This document shows, one piece after another, positions 1-8,805 of a DNA stretch of 29,065 nucleotides. Numbering within the stretch: the stretch's first letter is position 1; every line of letters starts with the position of its first letter. The notes below the pieces were generated by a model. The model was not told where the DNA came from. It ran no database searches and worked only from the letters and a program-made list of their open reading frames with translations. The translations under genes were made by a program, and so were the position numbers. Source of the DNA: Bodo saltans (Eukaryota > Euglenozoa > Kinetoplastea > Eubodonida > Bodonidae). The stretch spans positions 1 through 29,065 of the forward strand of contig CYKH01000289.1 in assembly GCA_001460835.1 (NCBI GenBank), written 5' to 3'.

Positions 1-1129
1 GAAAACGCTTTTATTTGTTACTAAAGTGCCCTTTCTTTCCTCTTTTGTTCTTCGTTATTTCTTTCCGCTTTTTCTCCCCCACCACAAAAGGAGGTTGAGG
101 CAACTTTTCGCGAAGCAATCCAAGCAAACAAGCGAGGAGATTACAACACAACACAAAACATCACAAGATAGTATCAGAGAAGATCTCACTTGGTAGAAAG
201 TTCCCAAACGCAGGCGTTAATACACGTATTCTGGGGACGTATCTTATTCCTAAGAAATTGTTTTGAGGGGGTATCTTATTCTTTCTGACTGTGCGTGGAA
301 AAAAACTTCCTGTTTTGTGATGGAAACAAAAGAGAAGGAGCGCTAGTTCTGAAGGAACCCATAGGCATTGTATCTGAGTAGGGCATTCCAAAATTTCTTT
401 TTCTGCCTTTTGATTGCTTCATTCTTGGAATGCCCTTTGTTGACCACATATTTCACCACTTGCGAGTCTGTGATCCATTACCTTGACTCCATGCCTCCAA
501 TTTCCTTTTTTGACTGCATTTGCTTCTTGTACGTTGATGTGTTCTTTTTTTTGCCTTAATTGTCATGTGGTCTTGATCCACTAAAATGAAGGCTGATGTT
601 GTTGATGAGGAGTCTGAAATCACTGTACAAGACACAAAAATTATCTTTTTTGTTATGGGCATGTACAATGGGAGGGAGTAATCTGGGGCGGATGGTAAAC
701 CTCGCGGACGACTTTTTCGTTTGTGGATCTTTGTCCTATTTTGGACGTGGGTTGTTTCCCTTTTTTGTGAGCCAGCGAGTAGAATCTGAAGTTGTTTTTT
801 ACAAGTGTATCAGAGAAGTGTGTCGTTTTTATTGATTAAGCAGGTTTCCCATAAGGAAGAGAAGACTTTTAGTTTTCTGGATGCTCAGGCACCAAGTGCT
901 GAGACCACGCCGAGACTTTATTCCCAACCGAAACGAACTTTCAGCTTGACCTTGAATCTTGACGTGTGTTTTCTGCAGCTAACCAACTTGTGGTTGTCCT
1001 ATTTGGGACTGCTGCTAGGTCGCAATTTGCGTATAACTGCTGCTTGTCAGTACACGGCCAACCCTCTTCATTCTTGCCTGCTTCTCCTCCTCCTCTTCGT
1101 TCTCCTCTGCTCCTTCTGTGTACGCTAAG
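1..1129. other. Region without a recognisable gene
   Basis: Both strands hold only short, low-complexity open frames without recognisable motifs. The segment is T-rich and may include the 3' UTR of an upstream gene or flanking sequence of the decayed element at 1130-2438. An 11-bp inverted repeat lies at 381-435. No tRNA or other RNA gene was recognised by eye. Confidence 0.5.
381..435. repeat. Inverted repeat, 11-bp perfect arms
   Basis: GGGCATTCCAA at 381-391 pairs perfectly with TTGGAATGCCC at 425-435 across a 33-nt T-rich loop. It lies in otherwise non-coding sequence near the decayed recombinase. Its role is unknown and it could be chance. Confidence 0.5.
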
Positions 1130-2438
1130 ACGCTTTCTGGTGTTGTATGCAAAGTGATCTTCATTATGTCTAGCAAGCTCAAGTTTTGTGCGCGCTAGAA
1201 GCCTATTCTCCTTAGCGTGTGCAGTTTTCATGCGTTTTCTTTTCATTTCTTGCAAGAGACTCTGTTGCTGCTGACAGGTAAAAACTGATTCCTCCTTCAG
1301 CGTATTTTGTATTAACTGCAAGGCATGAGCGAACTCTTCGTGTGATATGTTGATGCCCCCTCGCCCCCGTTTGGGGCATTGTTTTGTGGCAAAACCACAC
1401 AAACGTCCACCTCATTTTCTTGAGGGACGTTGTGCGAAAACCGCACGCATTGCCGATTCTGGCGGCCGTAAGAAGCATCACTTGTGCTACCGCTTTGTTG
1501 TTTGGGAAGAGTTCGTTTATCTGCTTCATCGTCATTTGGGTGGGGATTTGGCTGGCACAGTTGGCTGTGCGTTTGATTTTTTTCATTTCTTCGCTCCTCG
1601 TGTTGTTCCGCCACGAGAAATCCGCTTGTATAGTAAGGAAATACGTCCTTTTCGTATTTGCGCAAGATTAGCCACATGTGTATATAGGTCCAGATCTTGG
1701 CTTGTTTTCTGCTCTGACGGCACTGTGTTTCTCCTCCACTCTCTGATCCTTTTTGTCGCTCCTGTCTTCCGGATCTCGGCCAATGCAATGCATTTGCTTT
1801 GTGTTCCCATGTTGGTGTTTGTACAGAATCTACGAACCTCCCGTTCTCCACGAAATCCACCTCCTCGGTTGTGGACCGTTGCCGAGCTGTTGTTGCTGTT
1901 GCCGCTTGTGAGGCCTACGATGACTAAACGTGTCCAGATTGAATTGTAGGTCTGGGGAGGCATTTGATAAACTTGCTCTACAAGTAACACAAGAGGATAA
2001 ATCCTCCCACAAGTGGGGGTTTCCGCTGAACAATTGTCGCCAAGTTAGGACAGTTTGTCTCAGGGAACCATGCGACCAGTTCGCTGGTAGGAGCGATGCT
2101 AGGTCCAACGCATCCTCCATGACGTTCGCCTCTACCAGCCTCGCCACGTTTTTTGATGTGCGAGGCTGGTCTTCGTCACGCTCTTCAACCGACTCTTCAC
2201 GCGATCGCTTGCATCTGTTGATCTTGGCTAAATCAGCTAACTTGAGCCCCCTATTCCCAATAGCAGGGGACCGTCTTGACGTTAGCTCGTCCAGGTTTGC
2301 AAAACCTTCGTCTACTGCTTTACGCCCAGCAGGGGTATGTGAAGTTAGAAGACGCTCATTCAGTTTCTGTGATAAGGCAAATCGCTTGTTTGTTTTGTTT
2401 GTTTCTTTCCGAAGACTGAAATTTGTTTCTTTTCGGAT
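1130..2438 (-). pseudogene. Degenerate tyrosine recombinase-like remnant (probable dead mobile element)
   Basis: I see no intact gene, but protein-like stretches on the - strand line up N to C across several frames. About 2438-1990 is open for some 150 codons with a helical segment (SLRQTVLTWRQLF). About 1690-1590 reads DLYTHVANLAQIRKGRISLL, like a core-binding helix. About 1586-1350 reads TMKQINELF, then LLTAARIGNACGFR, which resembles the box I arginine region of phage-integrase-fold enzymes, then HKTMPQTGARGH like the beta-hairpin lysine. About 1360-1130, in another frame, reads NISHEEFAHALQLI and LARHNEDHFAYNTRKR, which resembles the late His...Tyr region. Frame changes and stops separate the blocks, so it cannot make one protein. 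Crypton, DIRS and kinetoplastid TATE-type elements all carry such enzymes; the family cannot be decided. It opposes every other gene here. The boundaries are approximate and the call is inference from weak motifs. Confidence 0.42.
2134..2170. repeat. Inverted repeat / hairpin, 11-bp perfect stem
   Basis: ACCAGCCTCGC at 2134-2144 is perfectly complementary to GCGAGGCTGGT at 2160-2170 across 15 nt that contain a run of six T. With one bulged base the stem can extend by AC/GT. It falls inside the N-terminal part of the recombinase remnant, so it may be a by-product of that sequence. Confidence 0.5.
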
Positions 2439-2538
2439 CTACAAAGTCCAGAAAATTTGAGGGAAACACAAAACAACACATATTTCGGGGTAGCTATACC
2501 AATCCGTTCGAGTTATTCGTTATATATTTTACTCTTGA

Positions 2539-2559
2539 TTTTTTTTTTCAAATCATCAG
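2539..2559 (+). promoter_or_regulatory. Predicted trans-splice acceptor of the cyclase gene
   Basis: A T-run at 2539-2548 followed by the first AG at 2558-2559 fits a kinetoplastid spliced-leader acceptor. The ATG at 2565 comes only 5 nt later. This decides the start of the cyclase and excludes the longer upstream open frame, which has no ATG. Confidence 0.6.
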
Positions 2560-2564
2560 TGATA

Positions 2565-5500
2565 ATGTCAAGAGTGATTGATCCTGCTGATAATTCCAAG
2601 AAATTTCTTGAGTTCATTGGGAAACTCGCTTCGCTAGCAGGCAAGCTTTCGCTCAACGATGCCCTTGGAGATCTTGGCTTTCGTTCAGACATTGATAGCC
2701 TTGAATCATCAACGTCATCGTTTTCGTTTGCAATGCAAGACGGATCTGCTCAGTCCTTTGCCGCAAATCGGCCGAAGAAAGTCGTTATGTCCTCAGACCT
2801 TGCACACAGGAGTTGGACACGAAATGCCAACAACGATGCTTCAATTACTCCTCGTGCATCAAAAGAAGACGACGAAGTTGAATTTGTCCCCTTTGTAGGC
2901 GATGCTGTGATCATGTTTGTTGACTTGAGTGGATACTCAAAAATTGCAGCTGCTCTCACAAATCAGGGAGGGGCTCACGCACTTTCCTCAGCAGTCAACA
3001 CTTACTTCGAATCTATCCTTGAAATCGTTCAGAAATACGGTGGTGATGTCATTTCCTTTGCTGGTGATGCAATTTGCGTTTGCTGGCCTTGCGGGCTGAT
3101 TACTTCAAAAGATTGTGCAGTGCTTGCATGCTGTTGTGCTGATGAATTGCAGCGAAAATGTGGTGTTAGCACAGTTCAAGGTACTGATGAAGTCTTTCGA
3201 ATGCACATTGGAATCACGATGGGCGAAATTGAGTCTGAAATCTTGGCTTGCAATTCAAGTGTTTCAATGCAGAAAGCATTTCATTTCGTTTGGGGTGAAC
3301 CTCTATCTCAAACTGCACTTGTCGTTGAAGCTGCTCATGTGGGAGAAATTGCTGCGACAATCGATGTAAAAACCGCTTGCGGTGAAATGATTGTGTGGGA
3401 GAAACGTAAAATTGATGAGCATGTTGTCTTCATGTTGAAGCAAGTGGATGATGAGGCAGTTGACTTCGTTCAAAATATGCCCAGATTCTCTACTATTCAG
3501 CACTCAGATATTCTTGACAAGAACCTTGTTCCGCCTCAAGTTTCAAAGAAGTTACGGCAAGGATTCAAACCATCACATCTCGCAGAGATGCGATTCCTTT
3601 GTGTGTTATTCATTCGCAAGCAATTGACAAACGTCAGCGCACTAGAGTGGTTCTCTGAGGTTCAAGGAGTTCTTGATGAGAATCGATGCCCTATTGTTCA
3701 AATTATTCATGACGACAAGGGAACTCACTTGATCGCCGCTGTGAACTTATACCGAATGGAACGTGACCCAATTGCGAACGCAATTCGAGCAGCACGCACG
3801 CTTGTCGATCGTGAAACAGGTTGTGCTATTGGTATTGCATGTGGAGAAGTATTTTGTGGAATTACGGGAGCTGATCAAGCGTGTCGTTGGGACATTACTG
3901 GTCCCGCATGTGTGCGTGCGTGTCGACTGATGCAACATGGTGTGGCAAACAACATTGATGTTGTCCTCGATGAGAGTATTCAAGACGCAGCTACCGATCT
4001 TTCTCAATTTGTGAGAGTTGCTGATACTATTGTCTTAAAAGGCAGCCCGCTCCCGGTTTCAATCTTTGTTTTGAGCCAAGAAACTCGCGAAGTCACCTCG
4101 GGTGTGTTATCAATGAGCTGGACAAATGCAACACTGCACAAAGACGAGCGTCAAATCCTCCTTACGAAGTTGCTTCAAACGAAGATTCAACGTGGCGTTG
4201 CAATGGTTTCTGGGCCTATTGGAGCGGGGAAAAAGACATCTGCACTCATTGCACTCGAGCAAGCACAGTTTGCGCACGTCACCCATTTTTCAACACCAAC
4301 TCAACGCCCACTTGCTATGCTGAGTACTGTTGCACAATGGTTCAAAAGTTACTCTGACGTTGAGCTGTCGAAACTTGGGCGTGACCTTTGCAAATCCCTT
4401 CTGGACTCGAAACTCACGATGTCTCTCAATTTGTTCCACCAAATTGTTGACAAAGTTGTTGTTCAAGGCCGCAGGTTTTGTTACATCATTGCTTACGCAA
4501 CCCTTCTCGACTCTGCGAGTTTAAACCTGATTCGCTCTGTGATTGGCTCTCGCCCAACGAAAGGTGAGGGTCGCTTCGTGTTTTGCCTCACTGCTTATCC
4601 GCTCCACCGAACAAGGTCCCCTGAGGAGCTGCTAAAGCTATTCGAACGTCAAGCAGCCGAAAATCGTCGCTTGAGTGGGAGACTTGAAGAAACATCGCAT
4701 TTGATGCAACATGAAGTTCCACACGTCAAGTTCACATATCCGAAGGACTCCAAAACCTTTGCAGTTGCATTTGCCGGTGTTTCTTTCTTCCAACTGACAG
4801 AACGATCATCCAACATCCTTTTTGAGGCAACAGGTGGGTGTTTGCTTTTTGTGAGGCCACTACTTCAAGCAATGGGCAGCCTTTCTTTCTCACTCCATGG
4901 AGACCAACAAAAAACTGATGGATCAAAGTATCTGTATGGTACAGTTGATGGGACGATTCATGTCACAACTATGGGAGAAGATTATTTCATGAGGGAAATA
5001 AACTGGCCCAGAGTTGCTCCACTCGCAACTTCAAGGTTCACTGAGTTGTATGATGTTTTGAGCCCTCGACTTCAGCTTATCCTTCGAGTAGTTGCAAGTC
5101 TTTCAACGACCACAGGTTCAGCCAATCCATATCATGTTTTCAAGGTAATGGAGAAGCTCAACGCAAAAGTTACATCAGAGCTCATTTTTTCTGACATTCA
5201 TGAGCTTGTCGAACTTGAAATCTTGAAAGATGTTGCCACGGACGGTGGTGAATATTGTTTCGCCGTCCCAGCAATGGTAGATGTTCTTATGGGATTGCTA
5301 ACGCCCGATCAAGACCGAATGCTCAAACGTCAGGCATTCAAACTCACTTTAGAGTATGCTGAAGGTGAGGGGCAGGACGAAATCCCTCCAGAACACAAAC
5401 CAATTTTTTCCAGTTTCGTCGCTCGCCTCGCGAAAGGAGCGGGGGACATGAGGGCCTACAAGAAATTCATCTCGTTGAGTTGGGATTTGTGTCTCGCCGT

Positions 5501-6401
5501 TCCTGATAACAGCGGCCTTACAGCACGCATGGAAGAGCGTCTCAGCACTGAGAATCGACGCTCACCTGATTTTTGCAATCGAGAGCTCTTCAAAAATTCA
5601 AGTAGAATCCCATTGCTCGAGAAATTTGTTTCAAAAAGTCTCGAGGTGACCAAGCCGGTGATGCCACACTTGATGAAGTTTTTTGCCACCGGTTTCCTTC
5701 CCCCAATGGCGCTGGGAGCAATTTCTGGGGAGTATCAAAAGATGGGTTGGTGGGCAATTTGCCAATGGCTGGAAACGACAAAGGATCCAGAGCGAGAATT
5801 CCTTCCAAAGGAGCAAATCCCATTTCTTCGCGTTGACCTTGACAAATACTTCTCGGCACTCGTGAAGTTCGAGGAAATCATTCCTCAGGATGATACTCCA
5901 GAGGACTCAAGTGTCTCTGATCTCGAATCTCTGATTGCGCTTGATATGGTTTTCCCAATGTCGTTGGAGGAAGAAAGGAAGCTGCTTGACAAAGCGCTAA
6001 CTTTGCCAAAGTCCTCAAGTGAGGCGGAGGAACACTGCAACATTCTGATGCACTACTATTACAAAGTGTTGCTTCCGCGCAGGGGTCGTCTTCTCAAATA
6101 CACTCTCTCCATGCAGACGTTGGAAGATGCCAAGTGTGAAGGAATGTCTGACACCGACTGCGCCATTGGAAAAGCATTTCGGAGGTTCCTGCACCCAAAT
6201 CCGATTCCCGACTGTGTCGTCCATGATGCATTGCTCGATCTTGCTACCGCTGGATGGTCCTCAAAGTACTTTAATGTGAATTTGCAATTAATCCGCGAAT
6301 TGATTTTCAAAGACCGACTTGCAACTGCGAACGACTTCAAAGCGTATTTGCTTTCATTAAAGATATTTGGACAATCAATCACTGAAGCGACGAAATATTG
6401 A
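2565..6401 (+). CDS. Soluble adenylyl cyclase-like protein (class III cyclase pair plus P-loop domain)
   Basis: Predicted to make cAMP from ATP in the cytosol or flagellum. The 1278-residue product has a first class III cyclase domain at about residues 110-290, with both metal-binding aspartates visible: D120 in FVDLSGYS and D168 in the GDAI motif. A second, degenerate cyclase domain at about 340-510 lacks the first aspartate (FLCVLFIRKQL) but keeps IGIACGEVFCGITG-like strands. A Walker A motif, GPIGAGKKTS, starts at residue 550 and opens an ATPase-like region. No signal peptide or membrane span is seen. This order matches mammalian ADCY10 (about 1610 residues) and not the receptor-type cyclases of trypanosomes; the C-terminal part is shorter. 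The ATG at 2565 follows a T-run and AG; the open frame extends upstream to 2457 without an ATG. Calcium or bicarbonate control is possible by analogy only. Confidence 0.85.
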   Translation: MSRVIDPADNSKKFLEFIGKLASLAGKLSLNDALGDLGFRSDIDSLESSTSSFSFAMQDGSAQSFAANRPKKVVMSSDLAHRSWTRNANNDASITPRASKEDDEVEFVPFVGDAVIMFVDLSGYSKIAAALTNQGGAHALSSAVNTYFESILEIVQKYGGDVISFAGDAICVCWPCGLITSKDCAVLACCCADELQRKCGVSTVQGTDEVFRMHIGITMGEIESEILACNSSVSMQKAFHFVWGEPLSQTALVVEAAHVGEIAATIDVKTACGEMIVWEKRKIDEHVVFMLKQVDDEAVDFVQNMPRFSTIQHSDILDKNLVPPQVSKKLRQGFKPSHLAEMRFLCVLFIRKQLTNVSALEWFSEVQGVLDENRCPIVQIIHDDKGTHLIAAVNLYRMERDPIANAIRAARTLVDRETGCAIGIACGEVFCGITGADQACRWDITGPACVRACRLMQHGVANNIDVVLDESIQDAATDLSQFVRVADTIVLKGSPLPVSIFVLSQETREVTSGVLSMSWTNATLHKDERQILLTKLLQTKIQRGVAMVSGPIGAGKKTSALIALEQAQFAHVTHFSTPTQRPLAMLSTVAQWFKSYSDVELSKLGRDLCKSLLDSKLTMSLNLFHQIVDKVVVQGRRFCYIIAYATLLDSASLNLIRSVIGSRPTKGEGRFVFCLTAYPLHRTRSPEELLKLFERQAAENRRLSGRLEETSHLMQHEVPHVKFTYPKDSKTFAVAFAGVSFFQLTERSSNILFEATGGCLLFVRPLLQAMGSLSFSLHGDQQKTDGSKYLYGTVDGTIHVTTMGEDYFMREINWPRVAPLATSRFTELYDVLSPRLQLILRVVASLSTTTGSANPYHVFKVMEKLNAKVTSELIFSDIHELVELEILKDVATDGGEYCFAVPAMVDVLMGLLTPDQDRMLKRQAFKLTLEYAEGEGQDEIPPEHKPIFSSFVARLAKGAGDMRAYKKFISLSWDLCLAVPDNSGLTARMEERLSTENRRSPDFCNRELFKNSSRIPLLEKFVSKSLEVTKPVMPHLMKFFATGFLPPMALGAISGEYQKMGWWAICQWLETTKDPEREFLPKEQIPFLRVDLDKYFSALVKFEEIIPQDDTPEDSSVSDLESLIALDMVFPMSLEEERKLLDKALTLPKSSSEAEEHCNILMHYYYKVLLPRRGRLLKYTLSMQTLEDAKCEGMSDTDCAIGKAFRRFLHPNPIPDCVVHDALLDLATAGWSSKYFNVNLQLIRELIFKDRLATANDFKAYLLSLKIFGQSITEATKY

Positions 6402-6496
6402 CCGAAAGCTAACTCCCTCCTCATTTATTTGTAGAGCCAATCACGAAATCAAAAGCAAGGTTATCAGTGCAGTGCGATTATTATCCTGCTTGTGAG

Positions 6497-6536
6497 TTTT
6501 CTTCTACATTTTTTATGAAATAAGGTCCGATCAAAG
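6497..6536 (+). promoter_or_regulatory. Predicted trans-splice acceptor of the thioredoxin-like gene
   Basis: A pyrimidine-rich run at 6497-6514 is followed by AG at 6523-6524 and 6535-6536, just before the ATG at 6541. Either AG could take the spliced leader. Confidence 0.45.
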
Positions 6537-6540
6537 CGTT

Positions 6541-6933
6541 ATGAAGACGTTTCTTTTGGGATTGCTCCTGTGGCAAATCATTGTGCTCGCGAAGCCACTG
6601 GAGTTAAATGCCCATACATTTTCTGCGACAGTGGCAAGAAACAATGTCCTAGTTCTATTTCACACGAATTGGTGCAAAAACTGCAGGCCGGTTCACCAAG
6701 TTTTTGAGGCCCTAAGTGCAGAACTACGCGAAAGCAATATTATCATTGCAACCGTGGATGCGGGGACTCAGAAAACAGTGGCTTACAAAGAAGCAATTAG
6801 GAGCTTCCCATCTGTTGTTCTCTACCACGGAAGTCATCGTCATTTTTATGAAGGGAATCGAAAATTCGACGATGTGATGAGGTTCATCACAAGCAGAATA
6901 TCGATCGCCCGCGATGATAGTCAAGAAAAGTGA
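6541..6933 (+). CDS. Secretory thioredoxin-like / PDI-like single-domain protein
   Basis: A small (130 residues) thiol-disulfide oxidoreductase-like protein. A hydrophobic N-terminus of about 17 residues looks like a signal peptide ending near VLAKP. The thioredoxin domain fills the rest: strand VLVLFHTNW, active-site W44-C45-K46-N47-C48 (CxxC with an unusual KN pair), and the cis-proline at P90 in FPSVVLY. There is no KDEL-like tail; it ends DDSQEK, so ER retention is uncertain. One thioredoxin domain is fewer than classical PDIs have. It probably acts in disulfide exchange in the ER or another secretory compartment. The next gene begins only about 66 nt later. The fold call is firm; substrate and compartment are inference. 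Confidence 0.85.
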   Translation: MKTFLLGLLLWQIIVLAKPLELNAHTFSATVARNNVLVLFHTNWCKNCRPVHQVFEALSAELRESNIIIATVDAGTQKTVAYKEAIRSFPSVVLYHGSHRHFYEGNRKFDDVMRFITSRISIARDDSQEK

Positions 6934-6999
6934 ACGTCGCTCTAGAATTTCAAATTGAGTTAGTTGTTTGTGGACTCACTGAGACTTCAATTTTTCTTG

Positions 7000-8649
7000 A
7001 TGGTTGCTGCAAGGAAGAACTCCATGATCCCTCATAAGAAATCAATTCTGGACCTGGCAAGAACACATCAAGTCCAGTTGCATCCACAATCAGTAAAACA
7101 ACTCATGGATGTTTTGTCTCACGTAAACGATGCTGCGGAGCAGTTGAATACCCTCCGCTCCATATTTGCAACATTTCACGATGAATGCTCTGAAGATCGA
7201 AACATCACTCCAGAGAAAATGGCAAAGTGCATTGCCAGTCATTCAAGTTCAAACACGCCGAACTCCAACATCGGTCGCACCAATCATCATCAAGTCGTCA
7301 AGCTGCAGGAGGTACCCACACTGATGGTTGATGAAACAAGTGGTGGTGCATTGCAAGTAATTTCATCGCCCAATGTTGCAACGAGTAGAATGCATACGCT
7401 TCGACAAAGGTATTGTCTTGCTCTGCAGCGATGCTTTCGGAGTGGACATTACCGAAAGAACGTTAACTCTGAACTCGAGGGGGTTAAGCCACTACTAGCC
7501 ATCTCTTCACTAGAAGGAATTAGCAGTTCGCAGGAAGTTTGTGTCCTTGGGCTTCTGGTCAAGCATCCAACGTCTTCAAAAGTCATACTCGAGGACGCCA
7601 AGAGTTCTATTGAGTTGGATTTGTCAACTCTAGTTTCCAAACCAATTGGGTACATCTCGAACATGAGTCTGGTTGTGGCGGCTGGATTTTGGACTGGAAG
7701 CAAACTCTCTGTCAAGCGTCTGTCGTTTCCACCAACAGAGTCTCGAGTCAAGACACTACCATCGCTCGGCGGCCTCGACACTTTTGGGCTAGCTCCACCA
7801 GATTTTCAACGTGCCCACATGATAGAGAAGCAAATGCTTAACAGTGTTTGCTGCGTGTTGGCTCATGTGCACTTGGATGTAGCTCAGTGCATCGCAACAC
7901 TTGGAATCTTTTTTCGCGAGTTTGAATCACGTTCAACAGAGGCATTAACACAAATGACGTTTGTCCTTGTCGGCGATTTTGTTTCTCAACCTTCGTCACT
8001 CGGTGACCTCGGCCACTTGGGCGATAACGATCGTAGGAAAGCTTATGCTTCACTTCTTGATACTTTGGCCAACACGGTTTTGACGAACGCGCCTTCCGTA
8101 GCAGCAACATCAACCTTTGTTCTTGTCCCAGGTCCAAATGATCCAACTGGAATTACTGGTGCACTTCCCCAAATACCGCTTGCTTCGGAACTAACAGGGT
8201 CCATCAAACTGAAACTGAAGAATTTAGTTCTTGCTCCAAACCCTTGTCGACTTCGTTTCCTCACTCAGGAAATGGTAATCTGCCGAAAGAACTTTTATCA
8301 TGAAATGCAATCTGCTGCATGGGACTGGCCACAAGCCCCAACTATTGTCAATGAAGAAGAACCATCTGCAACACCGTCAACAATTCCCGTGCAGTTTGAA
8401 CTGGTGTGCAAGACCGTCGCAGACCAAGCGCACCTCGCCCCAAACGAAAGCAATGTTCTTTGGCGATTTGACTCTGCTTTACGCATGATCCCGCTCCCTC
8501 ACGTGGTCATTCTTTGCGATCGGACGGAACAGTGGCACTGCCAATATAAAGGAACCAATTTCTTGAATCCAGGGAGCTTTACCACAGGGGGGACCTTTTT
8601 ATGGTACACACCTTGCGACGGCGAGTTTGTCCTGAACCAAGTCTTTTGA
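7000..8649 (+). CDS. POLE2: DNA polymerase epsilon subunit B (Dpb2/POLE2)
   Basis: Second subunit of the leading-strand replicative polymerase, a nuclear scaffold for the catalytic subunit and CMG helicase. The product is about 549 residues, near the family's usual 500-600. An N-terminal helical region is followed by an OB-fold region around residues 170-230 and then a calcineurin-like phosphoesterase domain: strands TFVLVGDFVS near residue 322 and STFVLVPGPNDPTG near 370. The segment PNPCRLRFLTQEMVICRKN and the C-terminal LNPGSF are family hallmarks. As in other B subunits, the phosphoesterase metal ligands look lost. The start is uncertain: ATG 7000 is chosen, but the AG at 7012-7013 after the pyrimidine run would favour the in-frame ATG at 7024. 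The frame is open upstream to 6964 without an ATG. Confidence 0.9.
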   Translation: MVAARKNSMIPHKKSILDLARTHQVQLHPQSVKQLMDVLSHVNDAAEQLNTLRSIFATFHDECSEDRNITPEKMAKCIASHSSSNTPNSNIGRTNHHQVVKLQEVPTLMVDETSGGALQVISSPNVATSRMHTLRQRYCLALQRCFRSGHYRKNVNSELEGVKPLLAISSLEGISSSQEVCVLGLLVKHPTSSKVILEDAKSSIELDLSTLVSKPIGYISNMSLVVAAGFWTGSKLSVKRLSFPPTESRVKTLPSLGGLDTFGLAPPDFQRAHMIEKQMLNSVCCVLAHVHLDVAQCIATLGIFFREFESRSTEALTQMTFVLVGDFVSQPSSLGDLGHLGDNDRRKAYASLLDTLANTVLTNAPSVAATSTFVLVPGPNDPTGITGALPQIPLASELTGSIKLKLKNLVLAPNPCRLRFLTQEMVICRKNFYHEMQSAAWDWPQAPTIVNEEEPSATPSTIPVQFELVCKTVADQAHLAPNESNVLWRFDSALRMIPLPHVVILCDRTEQWHCQYKGTNFLNPGSFTTGGTFLWYTPCDGEFVLNQVF

Positions 8650-8752
8650 ACATCAGCCCATACAATTCATACATGCACGTTTGTGCTCTGCGATAGACCA
8701 ACACCCAATTAACCTTGAAAGTGAAACCCGTGACTGTCGCCTCTTCTTAAGA

Positions 8753-8770
8753 ATGAAGATTCATTTGTGA
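8753..8770 (+). promoter_or_regulatory. Possible upstream ORF in the DTWD1 leader
   Basis: If the spliced leader joins at AG 8750-8751, right after a pyrimidine run, the leader contains a five-codon ORF (ATG 8753, stop 8768-8770) before the main ATG at 8806. Use of the AG at 8757-8758 would remove it. Confidence 0.3.
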
Positions 8771-8805
8771 CATTGGAAGCAGACAGAGTAAAGAAAAAGA
8801 ATTTA

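Noticed and set aside
1347-1949. A 200-residue + strand open frame
   Set aside because: Its product has no domain-like pattern, and the opposite strand carries the more protein-like recombinase blocks. Treated as a shadow frame.
1830-2147. F-box-like segment on the - strand (WRQLF...LWEDL)
   Set aside because: It resembles the end of an F-box, but its position just before recombinase-like blocks on the same strand makes an N-terminal recombinase helix more likely. Too short to decide.
2457-2564. N-terminal extension of the cyclase
   Set aside because: The extension has no ATG and contains the T-run and AG of the likely splice acceptor.
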